Origin: Isoetes taiwanensis
Taxonomy: Eukaryota; Streptophyta; Lycopodiopsida; Isoetales; Isoetaceae
Reading direction: 5' to 3'
Assembly (NCBI GenBank): GCA_021234155.1
Contig: JAJEKV010000087.1
Span: 2,024,465-2,088,464 of the forward strand
Length of the DNA: 64,000 nt
The notes below the pieces were generated by a model. That model had not been told where the DNA came from. It was given only the letters and a program-made list of their open reading frames with translations, and searched no databases. This document shows positions 23,466 to 36,045 of the stretch, piece by piece. A program made the position numbers and the translations under genes. Positions within the stretch are counted from its first letter, which is position 1. Every line of letters starts with the position of its first letter.

Positions 23466-25387
23466 GAACTATCTTTCTTTATGGCTAGAAAAAGGCATCA
23501 TGAAACATGAAACATGGATTCCTTTGTAAATGACCATTCTTACACCTCGAACAAATAATCTTGTTAAGGCACTTATACTTTCAAGAGATGAGTCTATTTC
23601 TATTCCATTGATTTTTTTTCATGTCATTGTACTACTCATGTACGTGCACTTGTTATAACATACACTTTAAAACACTGCCCCTCAAGTTTATAGTGATCCA
23701 ACGGTTGAGATCAATCTTGGCCAATGGTATTATGAGATATAACACAGTTACTTCCATATAAATATCCATAGGATGTTATCAAATGAACAATTTAGACTAT
23801 TCTATGGTGGTCGATGGCCCAAAAACTCTGGCAAGTAGATATATAGTTCATATTTTCAAAATATTAGGCTCGGGCGTGCGACACACGCCTCTCGCCATTT
23901 GATGGGTCTCAATTTTTTTTTTCAGAATACCCTCGTGTGGCCTTATCTACACCATATCATCCATGAGGTGGTGATAGATTCTAATGCCCAATGGAGACCA
24001 ACTAATCTATGTGCCGATGAGTGGCGTTTTCGCTTGTGGGTTTACCCACGGGTGGCCTCCGACACCTAGGAGGCTGCAATATGTGTTCCATGGGATCTAA
24101 AGTTCCAGGTCAATGGATAAGACATCGCCATTTGAACAACATAAACAAGGTTCTTGGAGATAAAGAAACAAAAGTAATTTCCTGCACTGGCAAACGGTAA
24201 GAGAACGTAATAAAGCCCATTGTAGCAGGCACAATTCCATTTAATGATGGATTTTTAAAATTCAATGTAGACAAACTAGTCTACGAGTGCACACACATCC
24301 AAATTGCTCATTAGGCAACACGCAAATTAAAAAATACATCCTAAGTAGGTCTAGGACGGCTCAAGATTAGGACATATGAAGGACTTTTATGCCCTATTTA
24401 GTCCAACATGGGGAAAACTCCAAAGTAGTATCGGGTGGATCCCATGTTGAAATACAATGTTACCTACCATCTAAAATTTCAACAAGTATTCTTATGGGCG
24501 GAAAGAAAATGTTTATACTACTATATATATATTGGCATAGCAATATTATAAATGATGATTGCAACTTGGGTGGCGAATGGAGTTTTGTGCATTGCCATAA
24601 AATGTGTAAGAATGGGTTTTTGTGGATGGTCACAAAATGGGTAAAAGAAAACTAGATAACACATGTCACAGCATGTCGAACTTGTTGGCTACATTCACAT
24701 GGGCAGTAGGACCAGAGACAACTGAGTGCACTTCCACATAGTTCCACATGTGGGCCTCTAGTTGTTGATATGTCATTAGCCCCTCTTCTCTTTTGATTGT
24801 CTTTACTTACTTCACATTGCCTTATTGTGCACAATTACTTGCATTTGATTTACTCTCATTTTTCATTTTCTTACTATCAAGGAAAAAGTGTGGGTGTAGT
24901 TCTCTAAATCACCTTTAGAAGAATCATTCTATTCTATTCTAATTTTTAGAAGAATGTATCCTTCTTTAATGCTAGGAATGATAAGAACCAAGTGAATGAA
25001 TGGATCAAAACCTTTAGGACATAGTCCTATGTTTAGTTAAGACTTTAGATTGCAATAATTTAAAGATGGATATTTTTAGGTAAAAGGCAATGTCTATAAA
25101 GCAAAGTTAAATTCATAAGAAAATTTATCAAAACCATTTTTATATTGTAGTAATGAAGGTCACTCATCATATTCTCAAAATGATGCCTCGAGTCATTGAT
25201 GTTTACAATTTCAATAATATTTATTTCTTATTAAACTAGAATAAAGTACATCAATTTAAATATGAAAGTGCACCAAAAGTAGTTCGTTTTTCGTAAGTAC
25301 ACTCAATAAACAATGCACTTCAATTTAACTTACCTCAATTTTTATTGTCTAATATATAAGCATTTGCACATAGGTACTCACATGTCA
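23466..25387. other. Intergenic; no gene seen
   Basis: No coding similarity, RNA gene or clear repeat structure recognised. Confidence 0.3.
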
Positions 25388-25632
25388 GATGGGATAAAAA
25401 CATTGTCCATTCTCCACTTGAGTAGATAAAAAATGACACATTGCCTCCTTTTGCACAATTCTATAATACACCCTTGCCAATTGTCACAATTGGACAAAGG
25501 TATGCCATCGAGGATAAAAAGCTTGTCCATATCATCTATACTCCACTTTATTAGATCAAAAATGACACACTAACTCCTTTTGCATATTTCTATAGTACAT
25601 CGCTATGAGTTGTCAAAGTAGGACAAAGAGTT
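25388..25632 (+). repeat. Tandem duplication, ~120-base unit
   Basis: Two adjacent copies share ggataaaaa-c-ttgtccat, ctccactt-agtagat-aaaaatgacaca, ctccttttgca and ttgtcaca/ttgtcaaa-ggacaaag. The boundary is near 25503. Confidence 0.65.
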
Positions 25633-28600
25633 TGGACAAAACTACTGCTCAGCATTATTGCTAGCACATATCACATCACAAACAAAATGTTCCGAACAAG
25701 ATGTGTGATGAGCAATTTGTTGGCCATAAATAGGGCAAAATACTTGGGGTGACTTTTTAAAGATATGCGATTCATATATCACAATATCACGAGTCCATGA
25801 TCATGTGAAATTCTATGAGTTGACTTTTCCACAAGAAAGAAGACTAAATGTCAAAACAAATAAGGTCTTTGTGATGCCTTTAGTGTTGTGTTCATCATGG
25901 TTGTAAGTCCATACATCTGATGGATACCATCAACACATGCTTCATAGTTTAGAATGTATTTTGTATGATACCATCTTCTCCACAAAGAATCTCCTTACGA
26001 TCAGAGTGTGAAGGGCACAAATGTGACCACCATGAACAATTTGTGCCCCTAGTATTTGCATGATGGAGGAGATGGATTACTATTTTGTCTCGAATCATAA
26101 GCATTTTACAATTTTTTTTCCCGCATATGGATGGAGAAGAGATAGACATGTAGGATACGAATGTTGTATCGTTTATAGAAACATATCTTTTCAATGTCTT
26201 GTCTTATCCATGCAGACGTTAATTTGTTAACATGTTGTTAGTGCATGTCTTATCACTGTTGATACTAATGCGCCATTGGACCAAACGCATTGTTAAGTTA
26301 ATCGTATGCCAATAATCTGTATGTTGCATCATCAGGATCATTCTATGTGATGTAAAATGTGAGAGTAATTCTATCTAAGAGCTTTCCCCCATTATCTCTG
26401 ATGTGAGCAACACATTTTAATCAAGGTGCTACAACTACTGTTGATCTTAATTCTGCAGATTTTTATACTCAAGAAAGACAAGCTTTTGAGTATTTGGATG
26501 CTTAGCCACATTCTCAAAGTTGTTGGGAGCGATTAGAACCTGATGCATATGACGTGTTTAGTAACCTGTATCAATCTAGCACCTGAGATGGGATTTTGGA
26601 ACCTTTAATCCATGGTTTTGGGGCCCGTTGTCCTACCGACCAAGAGGTAATGACATGTATCAGGATAGGAAGAACGAGAACATTGGAGCTATCTCGAGTC
26701 AAAGAAGCCATATGCAATCTCAGACTCGCAATTGATCACTTTGTTGTCTTATATGCATATGTACAAGAATATGACACGTTTCTACAGTAGTGGTTTGGGG
26801 TGGCGCAAGTTCAAATCGACTGGATTGGAGCTGGACATGGCTGGAGTAAGGAGTAGCAACTTGGATTTATGATGCTATTTCCAACATTTTTACCATGTCT
26901 CGTAAAACTACATAGTCAACTATACATTATGCAAGAGAACATGGCCAAATCTAAGATTGTAAAGCAGCTATTTTTAGGCACCCTCATAAGTTACTATTAT
27001 GAAAAGAAAGTATTTGAGGCCTATGATTGGACTTGAACGATGAGGTGGTGATCATGCTAGTTGACCAGTCATCTGAAAGAAGTTACTATGTGATATAATT
27101 TTATTTTAGGCCTGAGGTCATCAATATTAAATAGTCAACAACCATTGGTTAACCAAGGGTAACTCCCTTACCAAGTGGTTAACCAAAATGAGTAGTGCAC
27201 TATAATAAAAGGGCATATTAAAATTTGCCATGCACAATTAAGGGCAACTCAAGATCTGCACTTAAAAAAACAAGGTGTTGCGCACGACGGGTTGCCCTCT
27301 GGTGGCCCAAAGGTGTGTTTTCATGTTTCTTGTCGTCGTTTCGTTTTCATGGTTCTTGTTAGATCATTTCATGTGTCAGGGCTTATTAATGGTTTGAATG
27401 GGGGTTTTGTTTGTTTCTTTTTGTTTATAGATTGTATATGGACCAAGAAGAACTGCGAAGCTCAATGCACAAACAATTGGGATTAATTATGTTCTTTGTC
27501 TAAAACACATTAGCCATTCATGAAGAATGCTTAGTGTAGTTACATGAGTAATGCAAATTAATGTGAGGGCCCATGTATTTTACATCTTGCATGAGGAAAA
27601 ATTGTCGAGACTATCTACATCAAGCATATAGTATCACCGAGGAAGGTAGGAACAAAAGCGAAATGTTCAAAAGGCACAATAACAAATATTGTGGTGAAGA
27701 TCACGATTTTTACGTGGTATAGAGGAACAAATTGTACTTATTCTTTATTATAAAAATTCATGATATGGCATGCAATGCTTTCGGACCGCGATGGCGAGGG
27801 AGAGAAGCACTAAATGTTGCTTGATGTTGAGGAATATATATCGCGAGGTAAATATCAATCGCCAAGGCTGAAATTCAATTCCATCTTTTGTGAATACATG
27901 ATGATAGCCTTATCTTTGTATAAGGATGTAGATGATATATACTCACCTCAAGCATTGTGGCCATCGAGGAAGAAAAAATGAGGTCGAGGAAAATCGGCTT
28001 GCACATTTCCAGTGCAGTCAATTAACACGCCCTTGTAACAAATTGTCCTTTGCTTCACCTGACTTAGCATTTCAAGATCACGGATGCTAGCTCATGTCGG
28101 TATTGACATACCCACATATACATGACAAGGCAACCGCGCGTATTTGTGACATTTATAGTTGATTACCATGTGCTTTTATTAACTCCAGAACATTGTACTA
28201 ATTCTGAGCCAAAGGCTGTCAAACCATTGAATCGACAAATATTAGGCTAACCAACCGCTGAAGGTCAATAAAAATCCCGTGGCCGTCTTGTTGTTGCTAT
28301 GCGGGAGGCCTCGGTCTACAAAAGAATAGTAGGGTCATATTCTCAAAGGAAGATATAATACAATTGTAGGTTTTAGATTAGCGAAGTGATCAATCTTTTG
28401 TTAAGTACATCACAAGCATATGTACAATAGATTGGCATAGTGGCCTTAAAAGAATGGTTGTTATCAATAGATTTACAAAGAACATTAGTCCCTCGGACCT
28501 TCGGAAAGCTAAATAGTTGTCCACGATGAGTGTACATGAGTCAATCACACCTTTCCGCGGCATTATGTGTCTCATTAGTTATCATATTCAAGAGACAAAT

Positions 28601-31307
28601 GAAATGCACGAAGAAGAGATAACCTCAACGATTTCTAATCAAGATATGACAAACAAAGAAATCTCCACGAGGGTGATAAGTCATCTTCTCACGAGGAAAG
28701 CAGCTCTAGAATTGGGTACAAGAGCGGTAAAGCCCTCTCGAATATGATTGGTGATTGCACGACTTCTTGTTGGTAATAAGAAATGAGGTTGATCATTACC
28801 TAACAAAAGAAACATTGCTTTCACAGTTCCAATTGCCAACCTTTCTTTAGACAAGAATCCAAGTAGTAGCGTAAATGTTATACAGTGTTCTGAGGTCATC
28901 TTGTCCCTTTCCTTTCTTTCCCCTATTTTGCCATCTTAGTCCTGTTAGAACTTCTTGAGGAGAAAAAATGCGAGACTCTGCCAAGAAGTAGAAAACATTG
29001 GCACGCAATCATCCAATGAGTAAAAGATCCTCTGTCTACGCACAAAACCCTGCTTCTTTTGCCCTTACGTTCTTTACGAAGAAATAGGCCCCTTTTACAA
29101 GTGTCGGTAAGAATCAATATAGAAAAGATCGGCCCTCTTGCATAATACAAATCGGTGCCAAGAACTCGATGCTGGAAGAAGAGAGAGAAGGAAAAAAAAA
29201 AAACACTAATCAACCATGAAAGGAATGGGCCCCATGCAATCAAGAATAGTGGAAAAAAATCCATGTATACGCTTTCGTCCCTTGTTTTCTAATACCAAAG
29301 CAGCTGCATTATCAAGCTTTAACTATAGCGATCTTGGGCTGGCGTAGAACATATAATGATGCCTAATCTGGAACAAATTATGATCGCAGAGAATGAAACA
29401 AAAATCGAGTTTTCTTCCACAAAAAACCTTCTACAAAAAAAATCCTCAAAAACCCTTGTTTACTTGAAAAAATCTTCCTTTTTCCTCTTTCTTGTATTAT
29501 CTTCTCTAAACCTCACCCTTCCTTATACAACTTTGGAGAAAAAGGCTCCCTTGCGGAGTCTTCTCATAGTTGATTCTGCGAAAATATCTCGCCGCCATTT
29601 GAGAGCTTCAAAGGATGGCGTCGACAAATCCTCAAATCTTGTGCCTTTGGCCAAGTCCTCAAATCATTCTTAGCAGGGAGTTACACAAATCCGGCTATAT
29701 GGCGATAGAGCAACACAAGATTCGAAGAGATAGACAAAGAGCTGCGCTCCCGGATTCGATGAGAATAGCCGCGGCCGGTTAGCGGATTTACCCGCGGTGG
29801 CCACCCGATAGCGATGGCAACCGCCCGGAGTTCTGAGCTTATGAAAGGGTTTTAGCGGAGTTCCAACATATTCTAAGAATATTCTAGCATATGCTTAGAA
29901 TGGCAATACCTAAAAACCACATGAACAAGGTTGCGCGGGGGCGGCAAAAATATAGACCATGCTCTTTTAAATTGATCATTTGATACCATGTTCATAATTT
30001 TCATGACCTTTGCGGCATGAGTGCATAGTCACCTTAGAATTGCTAAAGATTTCTTTGGCCGGAAGCCACAATACGAGGAGAAAACTTCGCACATGTTGGT
30101 GCACTAGACAAAGTACCTCCATTTGGAATCCTCTGGTCCCCATAACTTTGTATTCAACTAGGAGTACCAAAGATGTGGATCAAAAATACCTTACGAAGAT
30201 AGATGATGCACCCAAAGGGGTTTTCATGAATTAAGAGTTACCAAAGCCACTAATCGAGGAATAAGAAAAGCATAGATACCTCTTTCATGATGGGGATATC
30301 AAAATAAGAAAAGTGGATGAAATCAACTTCTTCTAAGCCATAGCGAATAAAAAGACCAGTTGAAGAAGAAGAGGCTTCAGTTGGGTTAGAGGAAGAAAAG
30401 AATTCTGGCGACCGTTCCATAAGATTCAAACTCTACTTCAAACTGTATGGCATCAAGTGATAATACGTTCTAAAGCAAGTAGTTGCACATTTGAGATGAA
30501 TGAGTAGTGAAATCATAGATCTTCATTTGCTTCTATACTCCCATCCATTTGCATCATGGCACATTTAACAAAGCCAAGCAAAGCCAAGCACAGATCCACT
30601 AGCATGAAGCTGTGATTGATTGATATCTATCTTAAGAGAAACACCTGAGAGGACCATGAACTTAGACAAGCAAGTTGGATTGATCTGATCCCAACTGCTG
30701 CTCATTTTAAGAAGGATTAGACGGCACAATGTAGGTCCCAAAATGCAATATATAGATTTTCTTCAAGTATATGCATTTGGCCTGCTTTCCTGCCTTTGTT
30801 GCAAAGTCTGAAGGCCCAGTGTAGTGGATGGCACTAACATCTCTCCATGCTGAAATAAAGCTGTTAAATCCTTCAATTATGCATTTCAGATAAAATGTTC
30901 TCTATTTACAGAAGTTTGTTTTATTTCTCCTCAAGAAGGTACAGGCAATATAAATTCATGACTGCATGCATAAGAATCAGCGAGAAAAGATTTAGAAGAT
31001 CATCAAAGCATTACATTAACCTTAAAACTCCATATCATCAAAGCTGTTGCTCCTGCAAGTCTTTTTCAATGGGAGAACTCCCTTGGCTTGAAGACTTTAA
31101 GAGAAGTCAGGCATAAAGCAGCCATTGTGTAGTAACAGGCCTGAGATAACAATGGAACTTTATTTCTTCATTATGGCCAAAGGAAAGGATTCTCTCTAAA
31201 TCTTCTGGTTTCAGACATACCGGGAATGACTTCAAATGGTCAGATAGCAATATCTTTCAACATCTTTAAAAAACACGCACTTTATGCTGTAAAGTTTCTT
31301 ATGAGCA
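25633..31307. other. Long gene-free stretch
   Basis: No intact gene found on either strand. The patch at about 29690-29960 is unusually GC-rich (ccgcggccgg, ccgcggtggcc) and may be part of a retroelement terminus. The frames I examined here have no family signature. Confidence 0.3.
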
Positions 31308-31778
31308 TATCACCCTCTGAACTACCATAACTAAGCAAACATGCCGGTTCATGTGAGCATTGACATGGAATCCTCTTCCATTTTCAATGTTGCAAAAATA
31401 GCATGTGCATCCAATGATACTGATGAAGTTAATCAAGCCTTCAACACTATAGACCTAAAACTGCTGCAGTAGTAAACCTTTTCCATGACTTTTATGGCCC
31501 TCTGACTCACATTCCTCTCCATCATCTAGAGAAAGATCCTGATACCCACCTTTCAAACTACTGCATTAGACATAGAAATTGAGATCGCGTGCTCAGCCCT
31601 TCTTTACTACAAGCATGAATTATCTTCTTTTTTCTAGAGTCACAAGCATCAATATTACTGACAACATCTGGAGCCATGCCGTCTCTAATAATTTTCTGGA
31701 ACAATTGCATAGCATCCTGGCTGCAAAAATGCAGAAACCAAATTACCGCATCCTGGTGCAAAAAGGCAGAAACCAAAA
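31308..31778 (-). pseudogene. PPR pseudogene fragment A
   Basis: Read on the minus strand it follows the intact PPR gene residues about 146 to 330 with frameshifts and stops. Recognisable pieces are DAMQLFQKIIRDGMAPDVV, KIIHACSKEGLS, and FISIIGCTCYF followed by NIENGRGFHVNAH. It lies about 0.7 kb beyond the 3' end of the intact gene, on the same strand, so a local duplication is likely. A small internal tandem duplication repeats a gcagaaaccaaa block near 31730-31775. Confidence 0.75.
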
Positions 31779-31795
31779 TGATGAAAGATTAACAT

Positions 31796-31915
31796 TTCAA
31801 ACTACTGCATTAGGCATAGAAATTGAGATGCGCATTGCTCAGTACAACTTTTGAGAAGCCCTGGTTTACAACAAGTGTGAGCTGCCTTCCTCTCCTTCCC
31901 AGAGTCACAACAATA
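31796..31915 (-). pseudogene. PPR pseudogene fragment B
   Basis: A second, shorter copy of the region corresponding to intact PPR residues about 185-227. The minus strand reads GFSKVVLSNAHLNFYA against GLSNVVLGNALINFYA in the intact gene. It repeats the part of fragment A at 31552-31640, so at least two duplication steps occurred. Confidence 0.7.
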
Positions 31916-32466
31916 TATTTTAGTTGACGTCTTCTATAGTCAAGGCAGTTATTTGACCTGCATGTATTAAGATGATGGGAAATTCTGTTATTAGGGGAAA
32001 TACAGCTGTTAAATGTAAAAAAGTATCTACCATCCTTAAAATCGAAATGCTCAAACTGATGGCTTATATGAAATGAAGTATTTGCTGCAATGCAACCAAG
32101 CGCTTGACCCGCTCTCTTCCTTTGTGCCGGAACAGGGGAAATTTTCTCTTGAAGACTTGCCGGACCAAGCGTAAAAATAAATGCTCCTATTTGTGAGGTT
32201 TCAAAGCAGTGTAGTTCCATAAGAGTTGTAAGTTTCTATTTCCGATATTTTGATAACCTTGGGAGGGCCATTTTCCAACCTATCATTAAAAGTTGGGCTA
32301 TAATATAGAGCTTTTCACTGTACGTATGCATGTATCCTTTTGAGGAAAGACCGTTAAGACACGCTCGTCAGTTGAAAACTTTCTATCTAAGATGTGTGAT
32401 TGAGGGAGTTATTGGCCCATAGTGGTTTGCAATCTTCTTTAAGATTTGCTGACAAAGGCAGGCCCC

Positions 32467-33954
32467 TTAGCCACCAATTGCAGCATAGATATTTGACAAC
32501 ATCACGTATGACCCAGCCGTATCTGCACTTAACTCAAACGCAAGTGAAGAAAGTCTCATTCCCCGTTGCATATCTCCATACATACTACATGCATGGAGCA
32601 AGATTGTGCATGGTGTTATGATTGACCCCCTATGCATTGTGTTAATAATATCTTCTCCCTGATCAAGTTGCCCTGCACGTCCAAGAAGGCTAATCATGCA
32701 GGCATATGCATCAGGACACTGTCTTAGTCTTTGATCCTGACTCATGGAACTGAAGTAGTAACAGCCTTCATCAAAAAGCCCTATATGAGTACATCCTCCA
32801 AGCAAGCTAATCAGAGTCACCCTGTCTGGAAGCAACCCTATGCAATACATCTGTTTAAATAATTCGAGGGTTTCATGCCCACAACCATGCTGTGCATATG
32901 CTGCAAGCATAGCATTCCACAGAAATAGATCTACTGACAAATATTTGTTAAATGTTAACTTAGCATCCTCTAAACTACCACAACTAGCATACATATGAAC
33001 AAGGGCAGTTCCAATGGTGACGTCCTGCTCATGAGCAGTATGAGATATCAGAGCATGAAACCTTCTTCCATTTTCCAGTGCTGCCAAAGTAGCGCATGCA
33101 TCAATAATACTGATGAACGTAACCTTGTCAGCCACTAAACCTTCAACTTGCATTTGATAAAACAATATAAAGGCTTCCTTGCAATAAGCCTTTTCTATGT
33201 ATTCTGTGACCATTATGGTCCATGATACCACATTCCTCTCCATCATAGTTAGAAAGATCTGATATGCATCTTCCAAGCTACTGCATTTGGCATAGAAATT
33301 GATAAGTGCATTGCCCAGTACAACATTTGAGAGACCCTGTTTATAACTATAAGCATGAATTACCTTTCCCTCTTCTAGAGCTGATTGATCACCACAAGCA
33401 TCAACAATACTGATAAAGGTGACCACGTCTGGAACCACACCTTTTTCGATCATTTTCTGGAATAATTGCATTGCATCTTTGCTATGTCCTTGCTGAGAAA
33501 ATGCAGAAATCATAGTAGTCCATGACACCACATTTTTGTGCGGCATATTGAGCAACAAAAACTTGGCTTCATGGAGCATACCATGCTGGCAGTATGCTGC
33601 AATCAGAATGCTCCAAGAAAACACATTAATGTTATGCATTCTACCAAACACTAAATGTGCATCTCGTAGACTACCACATCTGTTATACATTTCGATAAGA
33701 AGGTTACCCAAGAGCCTATCCTTCTCACGTTGATACTTCATAATGTGTACATGGACAAGCTTGCCCTTGCATAGCGTTCCTAAATTTCCACACATCTTTA
33801 AAACAGATGCATAAACGTTAGGAGGATCTTTCTTCCTAACTGCTAAATCATTTGTATTATGACTTGGAAGCAGGAACGGAAATATTTTCAAGACCACTTG
33901 TTGAGCATCTTCTGATGCTGCAATTTTAAAGCGATCGCTGAGTGATCTTGCCAT
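32467..33954 (-). CDS. Pentatricopeptide repeat protein, PLS class (intronless)
   Basis: A single 495-codon frame without introns. An in-frame TAA two codons upstream fixes the ATG at 33954, whose context gaaATGG is good. The first ~45 residues are a plausible organelle-targeting leader. Repeats then run from about 47 to 440 in P-L-S order: LLIEMYNRCGSLRDAHLVF (85-103), SWSILIAAYCQHG (113-125), SWTTMISAFSQQG (144-156), PDVVTFISIVDAC (175-187), NALINFYAKCSSLEDA (215-230), SWTIMVTEYIEK (244-255), TALVHMYASCGSLEDA (316-331), WNAMLAAYAQHG (346-357), PDRVTLISLLGGC (376-388). An E1-like segment follows (CMISLLGRAGQL, 419-430; YVMLSNIYAAIGG, 483-495). Members of this family bind organellar RNA and act in editing, splicing or stability. 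The protein stops inside the E motif and lacks E+ and DYW domains, so it could need a DYW partner or be slightly truncated. Confidence 0.85.
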   Translation of the reverse strand: MARSLSDRFKIAASEDAQQVVLKIFPFLLPSHNTNDLAVRKKDPPNVYASVLKMCGNLGTLCKGKLVHVHIMKYQREKDRLLGNLLIEMYNRCGSLRDAHLVFGRMHNINVFSWSILIAAYCQHGMLHEAKFLLLNMPHKNVVSWTTMISAFSQQGHSKDAMQLFQKMIEKGVVPDVVTFISIVDACGDQSALEEGKVIHAYSYKQGLSNVVLGNALINFYAKCSSLEDAYQIFLTMMERNVVSWTIMVTEYIEKAYCKEAFILFYQMQVEGLVADKVTFISIIDACATLAALENGRRFHALISHTAHEQDVTIGTALVHMYASCGSLEDAKLTFNKYLSVDLFLWNAMLAAYAQHGCGHETLELFKQMYCIGLLPDRVTLISLLGGCTHIGLFDEGCYYFSSMSQDQRLRQCPDAYACMISLLGRAGQLDQGEDIINTMHRGSIITPCTILLHACSMYGDMQRGMRLSSLAFELSADTAGSYVMLSNIYAAIGG

Positions 33955-34384
33955 TTCTTAGGCTAGCTATTCATCTTATAATCTATTTCTTAATTGCAGA
34001 GAGACTAGAAGGAACATACCTCGACATCAAAAGCGCACGAGGGTCTGTCCTCTTTAGAAGCTGTGGGGGCTCCAAGGTTGAAAAACATATTCCCACAATA
34101 GTAAAACCAGCGGAAAGAACACCACAGACAAAAAGCCGCCTTCATGTTGCAACATGGATGCCTTGGTTTTAACATAGGTACATGTGGCTAAATCGTGTAT
34201 TATCATTTGGGGTGTATATAAAAATTTTTTGGCCATTGGATGCTGGGATATCTCACAGCATATGCCATGGGGCGAGATTGCAGCCCTCAAATGCAAGTCA
34301 AGATGGGGTCAAAACCCCCATATTTGACTTACCCCTAACATTCCACTAAACCATTGAATAAATACAATATCTGTAAATTAGCAG
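33955..34384. other. 5' flank of the PPR gene
   Basis: Likely promoter and leader of the minus-strand PPR gene. A possible leader-intron donor (gag/gtatgt, minus strand, near 34018) is seen but no convincing acceptor. No TATA box is obvious. Confidence 0.3.
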
Positions 34385-34500
34385 CTTGACCAAATAAAAA
34401 TTATGAGCACGGAATTGAACCCGATTAGAAGTTAGATGCTCATCGGGCATACCTAGGAATCCCAGAAGGGATGCCTAGGTATGCCCTAGAGACAACCACT
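34385..34500 (-). repeat. Short tRNA-like repeat with hairpin, copy 1
   Basis: On the minus strand a near-perfect 19-base stem (34445-34463 with 34468-34486, gggcatacctagg core, loop of 4) is followed by gatgagcatctaacttctaa and gggttcaattcc. The last piece fits a pol III B box (GGTTCRANTCC). The ctaacttctaatc stretch looks like the anticodon loop of a tRNA-Arg(UCU). A similar unit is at 40349-40445. A tRNA-derived SINE or small non-autonomous element is likely. Confidence 0.5.
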
Positions 34501-35729
34501 AACAAATTAAACAAGTCGATTATCAACATATTATTTCAAACAAAAACATTTGGGAATTTACGTACATTATCTGTGAGAGTACTGCTACCAGCCAGTCAAC
34601 CATTGGCAAAGGAAATCATACACCATCCCAGCTCCATCTTGCTGAAACACATTGAACCGACATTAAAAGATAAGCAATATGTTATTTATAAAACCATAGG
34701 CTCTCAATTACACAAACGAAACAAGAAGATGAAAGCTTGGTCAGGTTCATGAGAGCCACTCAAGTTCATCTAGTTGCGAATTTCTTGCGGCAAGACCTTA
34801 GCAAAGGCTCATATGAGAGTGCAAGACATGCAGCTTCGAGAGAATGGGCACCCCGATTGATCCACTCCCTGGCCGAAATAGCATTACGAGATTGAGGCAT
34901 AAAAACCCTCTAAGCTGCCGCCTGAGCAAGCCTTGAGGATGCAATCCTATGCGCCTCAGTTCAACTTTGGATAATGCTATTAACAAACTCTTGAGAACAA
35001 AAGCGCCACCATTTCGGTAGAACACCCACGGGATGGATGTGATGCTTCAGCAGTGAAGAAATAAAAGGAAGTCCCGAGGAGGCAAGATCACGGCCCGGTA
35101 CATCCACGCCCGACAAGCTGGTTCCCCATCCCAGGTCTCCATATTCTACGCAAGTAAAAAAAAATAAACCCATGAAAAAAGCCAAACTGGCCGTCAAGAG
35201 GCAACCAAGATAATCATAGCGACCATGGTGCAATCACCCATATGCACGGGGATGAAATCCACACGAACCAAGAATGACAACATCATCAACATCCGCGACT
35301 ATAAGAATCATCATAAATATCCTCAAAGTTATTGTCTTGTTCATCTGATAGAGATGGCATCATCCCAATACCGCCTCCTCGGGCCCATTCGCTCTGAGGG
35401 CACAAACCAATGACCCAAACAAAATAGTCCTCATATCCAAGGGGCATGCGAGAAGGATTAATGACACCCTCCATGCGGCAGAACCACGGTGCTCGATAAT
35501 ATGGGGCGTGTGGAAGAATAATCAAGAAGCTGGATAATGTAAACTTTCGAGCGAATCATTACGGCCAATGTAAACAACAAGCTAGCGATCAATTTCACGG
35601 TTCCCATGATAGTTAACAAAGCTGAAGTGACTCGATTCAACAAGTTCTTATCAAAGAACAACTAAGTTTTAGTATCCGCAGGTCCTTACTTTCTCGATGG
35701 CGGCCTGTACGTTATGAAGATGGCACACA
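34501..35729. other. Repeat-like, no gene recognised
   Basis: Moderately open frames on the minus strand (34798-35025, 34961-35233) have no known motifs. The segment probably belongs to the same degraded element as 35730-36045. Confidence 0.3.
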
Positions 35730-36045
35730 TAGTGGACCTTTCCACATCCTTCATGCAATAGCCAATCATACCCTCTCGAAACAATGAAAGCGAGTGTTCT
35801 TGGGGGCTTTCTGAGACCAATATCTGGAGGAGGCTTACAAACCCAATTAAAAGTCAACTTTTTATAGCATCATTCCTTGGCCTTAGGACTTTTAATAGGA
35901 ACTCTAAAAGCGATGACAATGCAAATGATCTCACAGTAGCACCACGTTCCTTGGCCTTGCTCCGACCAACACACCTCAGGTGCAAAATCCCACAAGGTAT
36001 CATAAAGCGATAGGGACATCGCCCGGACAAACCTAGGTAACCTCC
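35730..36045 (-). repeat. Unclassified dispersed repeat, copy 1
   Basis: Shares with 41660-41965, in the same orientation and order, the blocks catccttcatgc, cataccctc-cgaaacaatg, tagcatcatt-c and aaggcct/cttggg/gccttagga, then about 150 further weakly matching bases. One minus-strand frame reads FNWVCKPP and IVSRGYDWLLHEGCGK. I do not recognise a family. Confidence 0.45.

Noticed and set aside
29978-29992. Minus-strand tggtatcaaatg resembling a retrotransposon primer-binding site
   Set aside because: Only the first eight bases fit the usual tRNA-Met complement and no LTR was found beside it.
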